From Eremomyces bilateralis CBS 781.70 (Eukaryota > Ascomycota > Dothideomycetes > Eremomycetales > Eremomycetaceae), in NCBI RefSeq assembly GCF_010015585.1, contig NW_022985076.1:372001-436000 (forward strand): a stretch of DNA of 64,000 bases, given 5' to 3'. The notes beneath the pieces are model-generated. The model did no database searches, was not told the origin of the DNA, and saw nothing but the letters and a program-made list of their open reading frames with translations. Both the position numbers and the translations under genes were made by a program. This document shows positions 43,063 through 53,095 of this stretch, one piece after another (position 1 is the first letter of the stretch; each line of letters starts with the position of its first letter).

Positions 43063-43751
43063 TGCGGAGGTGGGGATGGGGATAGGTATAGGATGGATTC
43101 GTGTGGAGGTGGGAAAGAAAAAGTCAAGACGATGCAGCTAAAGAATCACGAGAAAGGACGGGGAATCATCATGGCATGTGATGTACGAGACATTACGGAG
43201 TCTCGGTAGTTTGTTTGGTTAGTGTGGTTGTCCAATTGCGGGCCAACGGAGGAGAGGCGAAAAGTCGATGGCGGGGCCGAATTTCTTACTTAACAACTTC
43301 ACGATAATACGAGATGGATTCGGGATGCCGAGAGCCGTGTTATTCCGATGCTTGCCGATATTGATAGCCAATACTTCGTACCTATCGCCGAATTTGGACA
43401 ACCATTGATACTCCCTAATTATTCGGAATCTCAGATGTCACTTAGTTCGGAATCGCAATGGTAACGAATGTATCGATGACAGCCATCAATTCCGGAGATC
43501 AGTAAGAAGAAGAGGGTTGATTCTGTGAAAAGGTAGAAAGAAACTCCATTGGTCTCATTTGCAGTCTGAATCATGTCGATGCTAAGAAACCCAGCAACTC
43601 CGTCATAAGAAGATACTCCATCCCCAGTCATTAAACATACTTGAAGAAACATGAACGCTCTCAGTCTCCAAAGCATCATTTTCATACAGTTCAGTCATCC
43701 TCATCGTCTCATCCAATCCCTCATCAAAGTCATCCCTCACCCTCCCCCTTC
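43063..43751. other. Intergenic region, thiolase / Rid1
   Basis: About 690 bp with the thiolase promoter near 43060-43400 and the 3' end of the Rid1 gene. No recognisable feature. Confidence 0.5.
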
Positions 43752-46496
43752 TCAAATCTCCCCCGCCTCCCGTTGCGCATCCCTCCACTTATGATGCGCC
43801 TCCGCCAACGACAACCCCAACCCCAACCCAATATCAAACTTCCCTTCCCTCCTCTGCGCCTCGAAATCCACCCTAGGCGCCTCCCCCTCGCCTTCCCGCT
43901 TCTTCCTCGGACTCTTCTTCGGACTCGGTGTCCGCTCCACCTGTCCCGCCCCCTTCCCCGTGCGCACGCCATAGGCGTCCCATCCATCCTCCGCCGCCGC
44001 CGCCACCCACGTGCGCAGCCCGTCGTGCACGGCGCCGTAGAATTTCTCCTTGCACGTGCGGAGGGTTTGGCCCATGAGCTTCTCCCAGCCGGAGGCGCGG
44101 AGGGCGTCGCGGAGGGCGGTGCGCTCGGTGGTGGGGAGGGAGGCAAGGATCCCGTTGAGGAGGTCGAGGTGCGCGGCCATGTAGTTGGTGGCGTCCCATT
44201 CGACGCCGCCAACGTAGGGGGCGGCTGGGACGGGGGGGCGGGGGGAAGGGAAGTGGCGTTTGTTGTAGGATTGGGTGGTGGGGGGTTGGTCGATGGTGGT
44301 GGGCTTGGTGGCATCGTTGGCTGCATCGGCGTCGGTGCATTTGGGGAGAGGGATGGTGTTGAGGCTGTGGAGGAAGATCCAGAACACTTCTTTAGTCACG
44401 TTGACTACCTCCTTGCACCACACGCGATATGGACGAGGTTTGTGCATCTCCATGATGAACGGGAGCGGCTGTTTGTCGTCGGGTCCGGTTGGGTCTTGGA
44501 GATATCCGAGAAGCTTCCTCGCGCGGGTTTCAAGCTCAGACGCGGGGGCAGACGATAGGTGAGTGACTGCAGCGGTCAGAATAATATTCAGAATAGGGGT
44601 GAGACGAGCCGCTCACAGATGATGTTGATGATCACGGTCCGAGTCGTGAACTCGCTAGGACCTTTATGTTCCTCGTCGAAGAGCATCCCAAGAAGTGCCG
44701 GGAAGAGCTCTTTCTCAATATCACACAGCTTCTGGAGCGCCAGAGCAGTCGTGCAAAGGCCTTTCAGGCAGAGCAACGTTTCATGCAGCAACTGGTCTTC
44801 ATGTTCCTCTCTGTAATCGCGTTAGTCAACGTCAGACAAATGTGGACTTGAAGCAGTGAACATACCTCCACTCCACTTTCATGATCCGATGTAGCAATCC
44901 CACGATCTCCACCATCCCGCCTTCACCAATGAACAAATCCACCCATTCAACCGTCTCGTTCCTGATCAACAACCGCAGCTTATGGAGCTTCCCTACTTCC
45001 GCCTCCTGCGGCCGCTGAGCCTGTCTCAAGTACTTCACGAACTCCTTCGGGTTCGCCGTCTTCGGTTTCTTCTCCTTCCCGCTCGCGGAGGACTTGACAG
45101 ACGCAAGGCTCGTGCTGGACGGTGACTTGGGGACGTTCGTCGAGCGCTTCGACCACGATTCACCTTCGGCCTTTTGTTTCTTGGACGGTGAAGACTCGCC
45201 TTTACCGAACGTGAAGGTGCGGCTTCGTGGTCTCCGCTTCTTGGAGCCATCTTTGGAGTTGGGTCGCTTTTCATCCTCTTCCTTGACGTTTTCCTTGCCG
45301 CCTTTGTTGCTGTGCGTGCTGAACCCGCTGCGGGTGCGGATATGCTTCTTCTTCCCCTCCGCGTGCGTCTCGGTCTTCGTCGGGACCTGCGGCGGCTCCG
45401 GCTCTGTCGGTGTGCTCGGCATGGCCTCCGCGCGAATGAACTTCAACTTCATTTCGCCGTTCATCGTCCGCATTTTGTCGCGCGTCGCTTCGGGGATCTG
45501 CCGCTTCTCGAGCACGGCTTCGAAGTCGGTTTCAAGCTTCTTCAGGTCTTGCGGGGACATGGGGGTTGGTTCAGCCGCCCGTTGGGCGCGCTCGTTGAAC
45601 TGGGCGACGAAGTTCATGACTCGGGATCCACGTCGATCGGACGCGTGCTCCTTCTTCGCTTTTGTTAAGGTAGGATTTGCATTCTCTCGATGTGCTGAAG
45701 GTGAGGTGAGACCAGAGAATTGCATTCCGGGCCCGGATACTCCCAGCCTCTCCGTTCCGATGATGACTTCCGACTTTGGTCGCTGGTTCCTGGTAGCAAG
45801 CACGGGCTGAACATTATGGAAGTTCCGCTGCTTGGATGGGGTGTAAATCTTCGGCGTGAACAGATCGATCTCCTTCTGCATTTGGGATTGATCATTGAGG
45901 GGTACGTTAGTTGTTGTTGTAATCTCCTGGAATGGCTGAGAGGAATACTGGGCCCAGATTGGAGTGTGGTTCTGTGGCTCCGCAGACCGGGGCGGTGAGG
46001 TATTCTCCTTGTCCTTCTCTTTCGACTTCTTGGGACTGGACTCAGACTTTCCTGATTTCGACTTTCCAAAGATCGTTGCAAGGCTTGTGGAGGACTTGGA
46101 CTTCCTCGGTTTCTTCCCCGATCCATTCTCTCGGTTTCCTTCTGTAAGAACTTTGGACTCGTCCTTGACTTTGTCGTTCCCAAAGCCTTTCAGAGATGTA
46201 GTACTCTTCGTCTTCTTATGCAATCCAGGTCTCGCAGGACCATTCTCCTTGTTCTTATCACCTGGTCGGGATGGCTGCGGGTTGTCTCGATGGCCAGAGA
46301 CATGAGGATGATCCGGGGGGAGAAGCGGCATGCCTGCACGGCGATGCTGTGGTGTATGCTGGAGATTCTGTTCATTTGGTGCTTGTCCTTTCTTGTTCGA
46401 CTTGGGTAGTATGATAGACTTCAGCACCGCGGCAGATCTATTCCGCCGGTGATGAGGGATCTCGGAGAGAGGAGGAGTAGAGGAATTGAAGCCCAT
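43752..46496 (-). CDS. Formin GBD-domain protein without FH2, Rid1-like GTPase-binding protein
   Basis: Three reverse-strand exons (46496-44866, 44810-44617, 44566-43752) give 879 residues; introns of 55 and 50 bp have clear signals (GTATGT..ATTACAG with CTAAC; GTGAGC..CTGCAG). The start MGFNSSTPPLSEIP is preferred to an ATG 26 codons upstream. The first 430 residues are Lys/Ser/Pro-rich and disordered. From about 520 comes the armadillo-like Rho-GTPase-binding domain of diaphanous-type formins (FVKYLRQAQRPQEAEVGKLH, LLIRNETVEWVDLFIGEGG, LLHETLLCLKGLCTTALA, TRTVIINII and on). No FH1 proline run or FH2 actin domain follows. This fits the fungal Rid1 family, thought to bind Rho-type GTPases. 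The C-terminus is basic, with SPKKSPRKKR. Confidence 0.87.
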
Positions 46497-46977
46497 TGTA
46501 GGCAACCGGTATATCACGAATGAAACGAGGTAGTGGCTGGGTGGATGAAGTGATTTCCCAAGGCTATTTCGCAAGGTCCAGTGAGGATTGAAACCTTATA
46601 GATTGTTAGGGTCTAGAGTTCTGGAGATGGTCCTCTAAAGTTAGGGAAGTCGATGTTTACCTATTGCGTTGCCATGGAGATGACCACATCCCTGACCACT
46701 TTCAGCTCATCTGTAGCTAATGCTGAACCTGGTCAACATTCTGTAAAGAAATCCTGAGATCTTATGAAATATTATTGATTTCTTAGAAATATCTACTACA
46801 TCGCCATATGTTTAACTCGTAGAACGTCTACGATTTAGAAACAGTCCTGTTTCGAGCCAGAGATGAACTGGTACCGATTCTGTCCAGTTCCCTCGATGAC
46901 AAATACCGATTGCACCGGACTTTATCTTAAACCTTTGAGCTACACTGCATTGTAAATTCTCCAGTATCTCACTTACC
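46497..46977. other. Divergent intergenic region, Rid1 / SDR
   Basis: About 480 bp, AT-rich in the centre, with the promoters of both neighbours. No other feature. Confidence 0.5.
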
Positions 46978-47924
46978 ATGACTCCAGCATACAGTCGAGT
47001 AGCAGCCGTAACAGGTGCCAACAAAGGCATTGGCTTTGCCATAGGTGCGGCATCATCCAACCCCAAGCTCCTACTCTATTACGTTGAGATTAACGAGATC
47101 ATCAAGTGCGCCAGCTTGCATTACAGTATCCATCCTCAAGGTTCAACAATGGACCACTACTTATCTACCTCACGGCACGCGACAAAGCGCGAGGAGAGGG
47201 CGCCGTTCAACGACTGCTCGCCGATGATCAGCTCCGAGCCGCCAAGGTCCTGTCTACACACGGTGGACTATCCGACATTCGATTCCATACCCTCGATATT
47301 AGCGATGCAGCAAGCATCCAAATTTTCGGCCAGTTTCTGAAGAAAGAGCATCCCGAAGGCATCGATTTCGTCATCAACAACGCGGGCATTGCCATGGACG
47401 GGTTCGACAACCACATCGTCAAAGAAACGTTGCATTGCAACTACTACGGCACGCTTTCCGCCACGCGCGAACTACTCCCTCTGATCAAACCTACCGGACG
47501 CCTAGTTAACGTAGCCAGTAGCGCAGGCTCCATCGAGAAATATTCGCAGGCACTTCAAGACCGGTTCCGTCACGCGAAATCGGTCGACGACGTCACACAG
47601 ATCATGCAAAGTTTCGCCGCGGCGGTCGCGCAAGGGCGGGAGCAGGAAGAAGGATGGACGAGCGCTGCGTATGCGGCGTCAAAAGCTGGGGTGATCGGGA
47701 TGACGAGGATGATCGGGGCCGAGGAGAAGGCGAGGAATGGAGGCACGGAGGGGGAGCGACTGATCAACGCGTGCTGTCCTGGACTCGTGCCGACGGATAT
47801 GACGAAGGGAAGGGGGAGCAGGACACCAGATGACGGGGCGCAGACACCGGTGATGCTGGCGCTGGGTGATATCAAGGGTGTATCTGGCGAATACTGGCGA
47901 AGTCAGAGGGTTCGCACTTGGTAA
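46978..47924 (+). CDS. Short-chain dehydrogenase, carbonyl-reductase type
   Basis: Two exons, 46978-47044 and 47107-47924, give 294 residues. The 62-bp intron (GTGCGG..CATCAAG) rejoins AI and VRQLALQYP, restoring the expected helix after the nucleotide loop. Classical SDR motifs are present: TGANKGIGFAI (NADP loop, about residues 12-22), LDISDA, NNAGIA, the Ser in VNVASSAG and YAASKAG (Tyr-x3-Lys). CCPGLVPTDMTKG follows, as in carbonyl reductases. It reduces carbonyl compounds with NADPH, probably in the cytosol; the substrate is not given by sequence. The donor GTGCGG is unusual, but reading through it breaks the conserved helix. Confidence 0.9.
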
Positions 47925-48104
47925 GTGCCACTAGCGGAATCAGCTTCGAATGGTAAGAGCGTCATATTCGTTGATTTGGAGCACTGCTACCAAGGCCTAC
48001 CATCGAACGCTCAGCGTATCCATGACCATGATCTCAAAACACGACAATGGCCATCTCTCTCCCAGCCGCATCAACCAGCCTACCCATCCAAAAAGTATCC
48101 AACC

Positions 48105-48636
48105 TCACGCATACCCCGTCTCCCCCACCTGCGTCGTCACGAACCTATGCTCCTTCCCAAATGCCACCTTATTCAGCTGCTCCTGTATATATTCTGGCGT
48201 GCTCTTTGTCGGCACGTACACCATCGGCGCATCGATCGCCGCCTTTCCCGTCCCGATATACTTCCCGTCGCTGTCCGTGGCATAGTGCCGATCGTAGTGC
48301 GAGCGCTTCATCTCGCGCGCGGAGATCTTCGTCTCGTACACCCGACGGCCGGTCAAGAAATCTTTGATTGTACGTTTCTGGACTGTGTGGAAGAATGGGA
48401 CTAGCACGATTTCATCGGGAGATGTTCCGCCTGGGGTGACGGGGCCACTGGCTGCGTGTTAGATGGATGGTATGGGGTCAGTGTTCCTGAGCTGCAACTT
48501 ACGCAGTTGAAGACCATGCTAGATATTCTGGCGGTGGCTTGCATGGAGGAGTGGGGTGCTTCTTGTCCCATACGGATTCGGCCCCTAACTTCCCGTCTTC
48601 GTAGCCAGGTAGATCGTTTTTCTTACCTGCCGACAT
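48105..48636 (-). CDS. Small unknown protein
   Basis: Two reverse-strand exons (48636-48503, then 48447-48105) give 158 residues. The intron, GTAAGT..GCAGCCAG with a CTAAC branch, uses the second of two AGs to keep phase. The sequence has no recognised domain. It opens MSAGKKNDLPGYEDGKLGAE and the C-terminal part is basic with many aromatic residues (KRSHYDRHYATDSDGKYIGT, then YIQEQLNKVAFGKEHRFVTT). A GTAAGA just after codon 3 could be read as an alternative donor but no fitting acceptor follows at a workable distance. The gene converges on the SDR gene, whose stop is 180 bp away. Confidence 0.65.
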
Positions 48637-51101
48637 TGCTGGTCGTTATTGAAATATCTAATCTCCTTGCGACATTCGTTACGTCGCTTGTGCCGTTGTA
48701 TAATTATATTACGGTCCTACTGCGTATATGTTGGAGAGCGGCTGTGCTAGTGTCGTCATCAGAATTGCCTTTCCGTCGCTGAGGGTGCCTTGCATACGCC
48801 TTGCCGCCGTCGAACTACAAATGGACATTGTGCTGCACACTCCCGCAGCCGAAGTTCGTTGGTCAAAGATATTTAATCTGCCAGTCAACGTGAACTATTA
48901 TCCTCCCACAAGTCGTCCTTAACCCACCGATATAGCAAACTAGATGGTCTGATATGTCCGAGGATATTGATTCAAGTAAGCCAGTAATCAATCTGAACAT
49001 AACATGAGTTGAACAGGAGGTCCAGAGGTCTGAAGTCCCTCTCCCCTTCATGTGTTGAAATATAAAGGCCCTCCTCATAGCATAGTACTCCTAGCTCTTG
49101 ACGACCGATATGGCCGTAGTGACTACATTTGACCATTGTGGCCACACAACACCTATTCTGGCGGTTCCCGTGCAAATATAAACTTTATCAAAGCCATGGC
49201 TCTCACCCCCATGTCATGATTCATAGAGTCAGGCCTCCTAAATTAGTTCAGGTCAATATCCATATACCCAAGAAAAGGGACTATATTCAAGTTCACTTAC
49301 GGTTTGTGTTTGGTTAGGTCATAATCTGCTGTCAGGGATAGCGCATCGCCTGTCTTGACCCTGACAGTCTCATCACAAGGAGTATATGCAGAGATAGTCT
49401 CCCATGATGTGCCGTTGCTAATTTCCGTTGCCTCATCCTCACCGCCATACAGAGTGACTGAGTGCCAAACCAACTTGCCATTGAGAAAGACTTCAATCTT
49501 AACATCACCATCATGAAGATGTGGAGCAATAGAATCAGTTAACTCTATGTAAACGGCCTTCCAAGAAATAGAGACTTATTAAAATTGACAAGATAACCAT
49601 CTTCACCCACTATCCAGTTATCTGACCTGAGCGTGACTGGTCTGTCTGCAGGCAGATCTAAGGTGGAAGTTAGTATCTATTAACTAAGTCACTGCAAGAA
49701 TAATCTTAGAACAAACGGAATGAACCCAGTCCGGTTTTACAGCCATCCTACATGATGGCTCAAAATTGCTACAGATATTTCACAAAAGGCACTCGAGTTA
49801 TGCATGGAACTACCCCACGGTATCCCAAATAACCCAAAATAATCAGCCACAGTACTCAAACATCGGCATATTCTGGCAAAGCCCATTCGGAGAACAAACA
49901 GCTTTCCCTGGTCCAACACAACCCGCCGTAATGATATATGCAGATCCAAGGGCAACCACCGCAAACAGATAGATGCCCGCCGACTCGTCGATCATGATGA
50001 TGTCCGTTTGGCAGTCGCTTGTAACGATGCAACTTATATCATAGTTTCGAAAGGAGAGTAGAAGTCTACGCGACGACGTAGACATAGTTGCTGCAGTAGA
50101 TATTCATGGCGATGCTCTAGTAAAATCTCGGGTGGAAACCATATTATGTGAAATGCGGATTGTTGTATCAAGTGCTACCCAAAAACCGACACGTAGCTTG
50201 TTGGGATTGGCTTACATGGATGGCGGTAGTGTCGTCGGTGGTTCCATCGCATGTTGCAGACCAGTGAGTCTTGATAGATATGATATCGTCTAGCCGGACG
50301 TCGTGTATGTCGGCCTCCGTCGGACGAGAAATTCCGGTTTACATCCAGAATGCCATGTAATTTCGGATATAGTGCGTGTTCGCCTTGCACATGTGCCGTT
50401 CGATGCCAGCGTTCGGCATGTTCTCCTATCCAAAATTTGCTTGGGGAATATGTGTTTTTGAACCCCCACATCTAGTTCCAGTTCAAGCGTATATAGACCG
50501 TTGTAATCATTAGGGTAGCAAGCAGAGACACAGGACCAGCCGCCGACATCTCGATAGAAGCAAGATCATAATGACGGCTTAGGCACCGCCGAATGACCAG
50601 AAGACTGTGCAGAAAGTCGAAGATAGGGGTATGTAGTACAATAGTACTTGTGGCTGGATGTGTTTAACCAACAGCAAAGCATTCTCGTTCGAGCCTGGCT
50701 GGGCATCTATCCAATCCACAGGACGATCGGCGTTTCGAGAATACTGTTCCAAACGCCGTTCATCGATCGGATCCCATAGAACGACGCGTCCTGGGGACGC
50801 ACTTTTCATTCAAATTCCACACTGTGAAACCCGTATGCTGGAAGGAATGCCTGTGAAACGACAGTCCGAAACTGGCGTACCGGACATTCAGTCACAGATT
50901 TTTCAGTCCTTTCCAAAATTCTTTCGAGGACCTCGCATCCCTTGGTGGATTTAATTGACAAGGCTAGTGGACCCGTCGCAAGTCGTTGGACGGTGGGAGG
51001 ATAGCCTTGCTTGCCATTCATCGCGGAGCTGTAGCTGAGTACTCTGCAGCACGGCATCCTGAATGGGCGCACCTCTCCGACTTGATACACTTCGATCATG
51101 C
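48637..51101. other. AT-rich gene-poor island
   Basis: About 2.5 kb. It contains the SURNod19-like fragment at 49153-49680 (separate entry). On the reverse strand near 49860-50090 a Cys-containing open frame (SDCQTDIIMIDESAGIYLFA) has no recognised relative. Near 50220-50300 a stretch with CDGTTDDTTAI recalls pectate-lyase-type repeats but is too short to call. From 50470 to 51100 I see no coding feature I can support. Confidence 0.55.
49153..49680 (-). pseudogene. SURNod19-like gene fragment (decayed paralogue of the 39.8-kb gene)
   Basis: Three pieces on the reverse strand line up with the C-terminal third of the SURNod19-like protein at 39758-41469. Piece one (about 49655-49580) has SDNWIVGEDGYLVN, matching SDKFAILEDGYIIN. 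Piece two (49544-49301) has HLHDGDVKIEVFLNG, TLYGGEDEATE, TSWETISAYTPC and DALSLTADYDLTKHK. Piece three (49237-49153) ends MGVRAMALIKFIFAREPPE and a stop. The intron between pieces two and three (GTAAGT..ATTTAG) sits at the same place and phase as in the intact gene. The intron between one and two is only 35 bp and begins ATAAGT instead of GT, and reading through meets a stop. The first two-thirds of the domain cannot be found upstream. Confidence 0.7.
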
Positions 51102-51338
51102 TCAATGCCCATTTCCAGCATTCGCGCCCATGATTCTCTCATCTCTTGATCGTCCAGGTCTTGCACCCGCGGCGCTATCAGCAGCTTGGGGGCCACCATT
51201 GTTCCCTCGAGCGCCGTCGATCGCCACCTTGGACTCGTGGGCTTGCCTTTGTTCCCACATTTTGCGTTGAAGGTTCTCGTCGAAGGTTTTGATGTCGTCG
51301 GTAGTGAGCGTGATTGCGGTGGGCTTGCGGCGTAACAT
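51102..51338 (-). CDS. CDC26: Anaphase-promoting complex subunit CDC26
   Basis: A single 78-codon frame. It opens MLRRKPTAITLTTDDIKTFD, closely matching the conserved start of CDC26/APC12, where human CDC26 has MLRRKPT and a following D-D-I-E-x-F/Y. A charged helix follows (ENLQRKMWEQRQAHESK) and then a Gly/Ala-rich tail. CDC26 binds the TPR subunit Cdc16/APC6 of the anaphase-promoting complex and stabilises it; the first residues thread into the TPR groove. The length is right for the family. The tail has no conserved features. It is transcribed away from the 51617 gene across only 278 bp. Confidence 0.87.
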   Translation of the reverse strand: MLRRKPTAITLTTDDIKTFDENLQRKMWEQRQAHESKVAIDGARGNNGGPQAADSAAGARPGRSRDERIMGANAGNGH

Positions 51339-51616
51339 GTTGATGGAGAACTAACGCAAGTTGAGGAGTGGTGAGGTGTTTGATGGGGATGAAAATAATG
51401 ATAAATTGGATTAAAGAATCTCAGAAGGAGCTGTATTTCCAACGCTGGCTTAAATTTATCCACAAAATCGACGTTATTGTCGTTGTACAGAGTGAACGTC
51501 AACAAAACTATCCAAGCTCTCCACCCTAGGGTTTTTGCACGTGACTGATATATTCCAACCTCAATTCAACTCCAACATCGCCATAAAATTTCCAAGAGGC
51601 ACCAAACTCCAAAACC

Positions 51617-52454
51617 ATGACGACACGAGTAAACATTGCCCTAAACAGGGCATCTCGCCTCTATCCCAATCAATGCCATCACTCCGTCCAACCATTCCTC
51701 TCCTCCGCCCGTCAATTCCATCAATCAACATCTCGATGCGCTGACAACAGCTCCGACGGTAAGTTCCCACCCTCAACTAGCGATTCCATTCCCCAACTAA
51801 CCCCCTCCAGTACCCCCCAAACCAATCGATCTCCGCTCCCTCGGCGCCACCACCTCCTCTACCCCCAAACTCGCCCGCCGCCGCGTCATCCCCCGCAAAC
51901 CCTCCCCGCCCACCTCCACCTCCTCCACCGACGCCGATCGCCCCAGCGGCCTCCGCATCATCCACGTCGATGCCCCCCCTCAAACCACCCGCCCTAATGG
52001 ACCCCGCCCCAACGGACCCCGCCTGCCCCGCCGCCCAACCACCCCTGGCACCCGCCCACCCGGCACCCGCCCAACCGGCGCCCTCCGCGTTGGCGCAACC
52101 GGCACCACAACCACCGGACCACCAGGCGGGCGACGCCGCAAGCCGAAGCGCGACGACGCAGCACGTGGCGCGTGGGGGGAGGATGATGGGAAGCGGGAGA
52201 AGGAGCAGGAGATGACGGCGGCAGAGGCGGAGGAGTTGAAGAAGGTGTTGCCGGTGGAGGGGTATGGGGGGTTTGAGTTGGGGTGGTTGGGGAGGGGGAG
52301 AGGGAAAGTGGAGGGGGGGAGATATACGTTGGTGAGGGGTGATGGGGTGGTGGAGGCGGTGAAGAGGGGGGCGACGGTTGGGGGGAGAATAGGTGGGAAG
52401 GAGGTTGCGAAGATGGTGGAGGTGGTGAGGGGGGTGGAGGGGATGAAGGCGTGA
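51617..52454 (+). CDS. Probable mitochondrial protein, unknown
   Basis: Two exons, 51617-51758 and 51811-52454, give 261 residues; the 52-bp intron is GTAAGT..CTCCAG with CTAAC. Residues 1-42 (MTTRVNIALNRASRLYPNQC and on, with SSARQFHQSTSR) make a strong mitochondrial presequence. A Pro/Thr/Arg-rich middle with NGPRPNGPRLPRR follows, then a Gly-rich C-terminus. Composition changes sharply at about 52200, from C-rich to G-rich coding sequence, with GGG codons repeated. I recognise no domain. A mitochondrial ribosomal protein is possible but not shown. Codon-phase agreement across the join supports the model. Confidence 0.7.
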
Positions 52455-53095
52455 TTGGGTTGGGCCTGTGTACATATACCGAACTGTATAAATCTGGATG
52501 ATACCTTGACTCGAGGTGTATGTATTTGAATATTAACATGTGTTTATGGGAGAGCAATAAGGAAGAATAGAAGGAATGCCTAATACGACCGCATGTCTCC
52601 CAGTTCAACGATATTGATTTGAACGGCGGTTTATGAAGGATCAATTCTAATGTTTCACCCATGCCGTATCTGAATGGCTGAATGTTCAGAGACCGGGTTT
52701 TCCCAACAATGGAACAGGAATAGATATCCGCGAGGGGACGCATAGCTTCAGATTGCAGTAGAAAACCATATGTACCCATGCGAGGAATCAATAGAAACTC
52801 AGGCCTCACCACTGTATTCTCGTCCACAACTCACATACATCAACACGAAACACAAGCCGAACCCCGTCAAGTATGCACAAAGATCCCTCTAATTTGGTCC
52901 TAACAACTAAAAAGTGACGATGAAACCCCCGCAAAAGAAACAAGATCAAAATATATCGATACAGGTCCTTCGTTCAACACCGCCCCGCATCCATGGAATT
53001 CCGAGGCCCCAAAAAATAGTTTTTTGCTTCCTCGAGTCGCCTCTATGTCGTTTGACAACCCCGCCCCCCCAACACCTCATCAGCAACATCACCGT
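52455..53095. other. Convergent intergenic region
   Basis: About 640 bp between two converging genes. It must hold both 3' untranslated regions. No gene or repeat is seen. Confidence 0.5.

Noticed and set aside
43641-44558. 305-codon open frame on the plus strand
   Set aside because: Antisense to the last exon of Rid1 and low in complexity. The minus-strand exon is tied in by phase to the GTPase-binding exons.
46978-47340. Reading the SDR gene straight through its intron
   Set aside because: It breaks the helix after the nucleotide-binding loop. Using GTGCGG..CATCAAG restores AIVRQLALQYP and the correct frame.
49843-50085. Reverse-strand Cys-containing frame (80 codons) near the SURNod19 fragment
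   Set aside because: It looked like a possible small secreted protein, but it has no signal peptide and no relatives, and cannot be joined to the fragment by phase.
50218-50300. Reverse-strand CDGTTDDTTAI, like a pectate-lyase-type repeat
   Set aside because: The match is only about 11 residues, no flanking repeats follow, and stops surround it.
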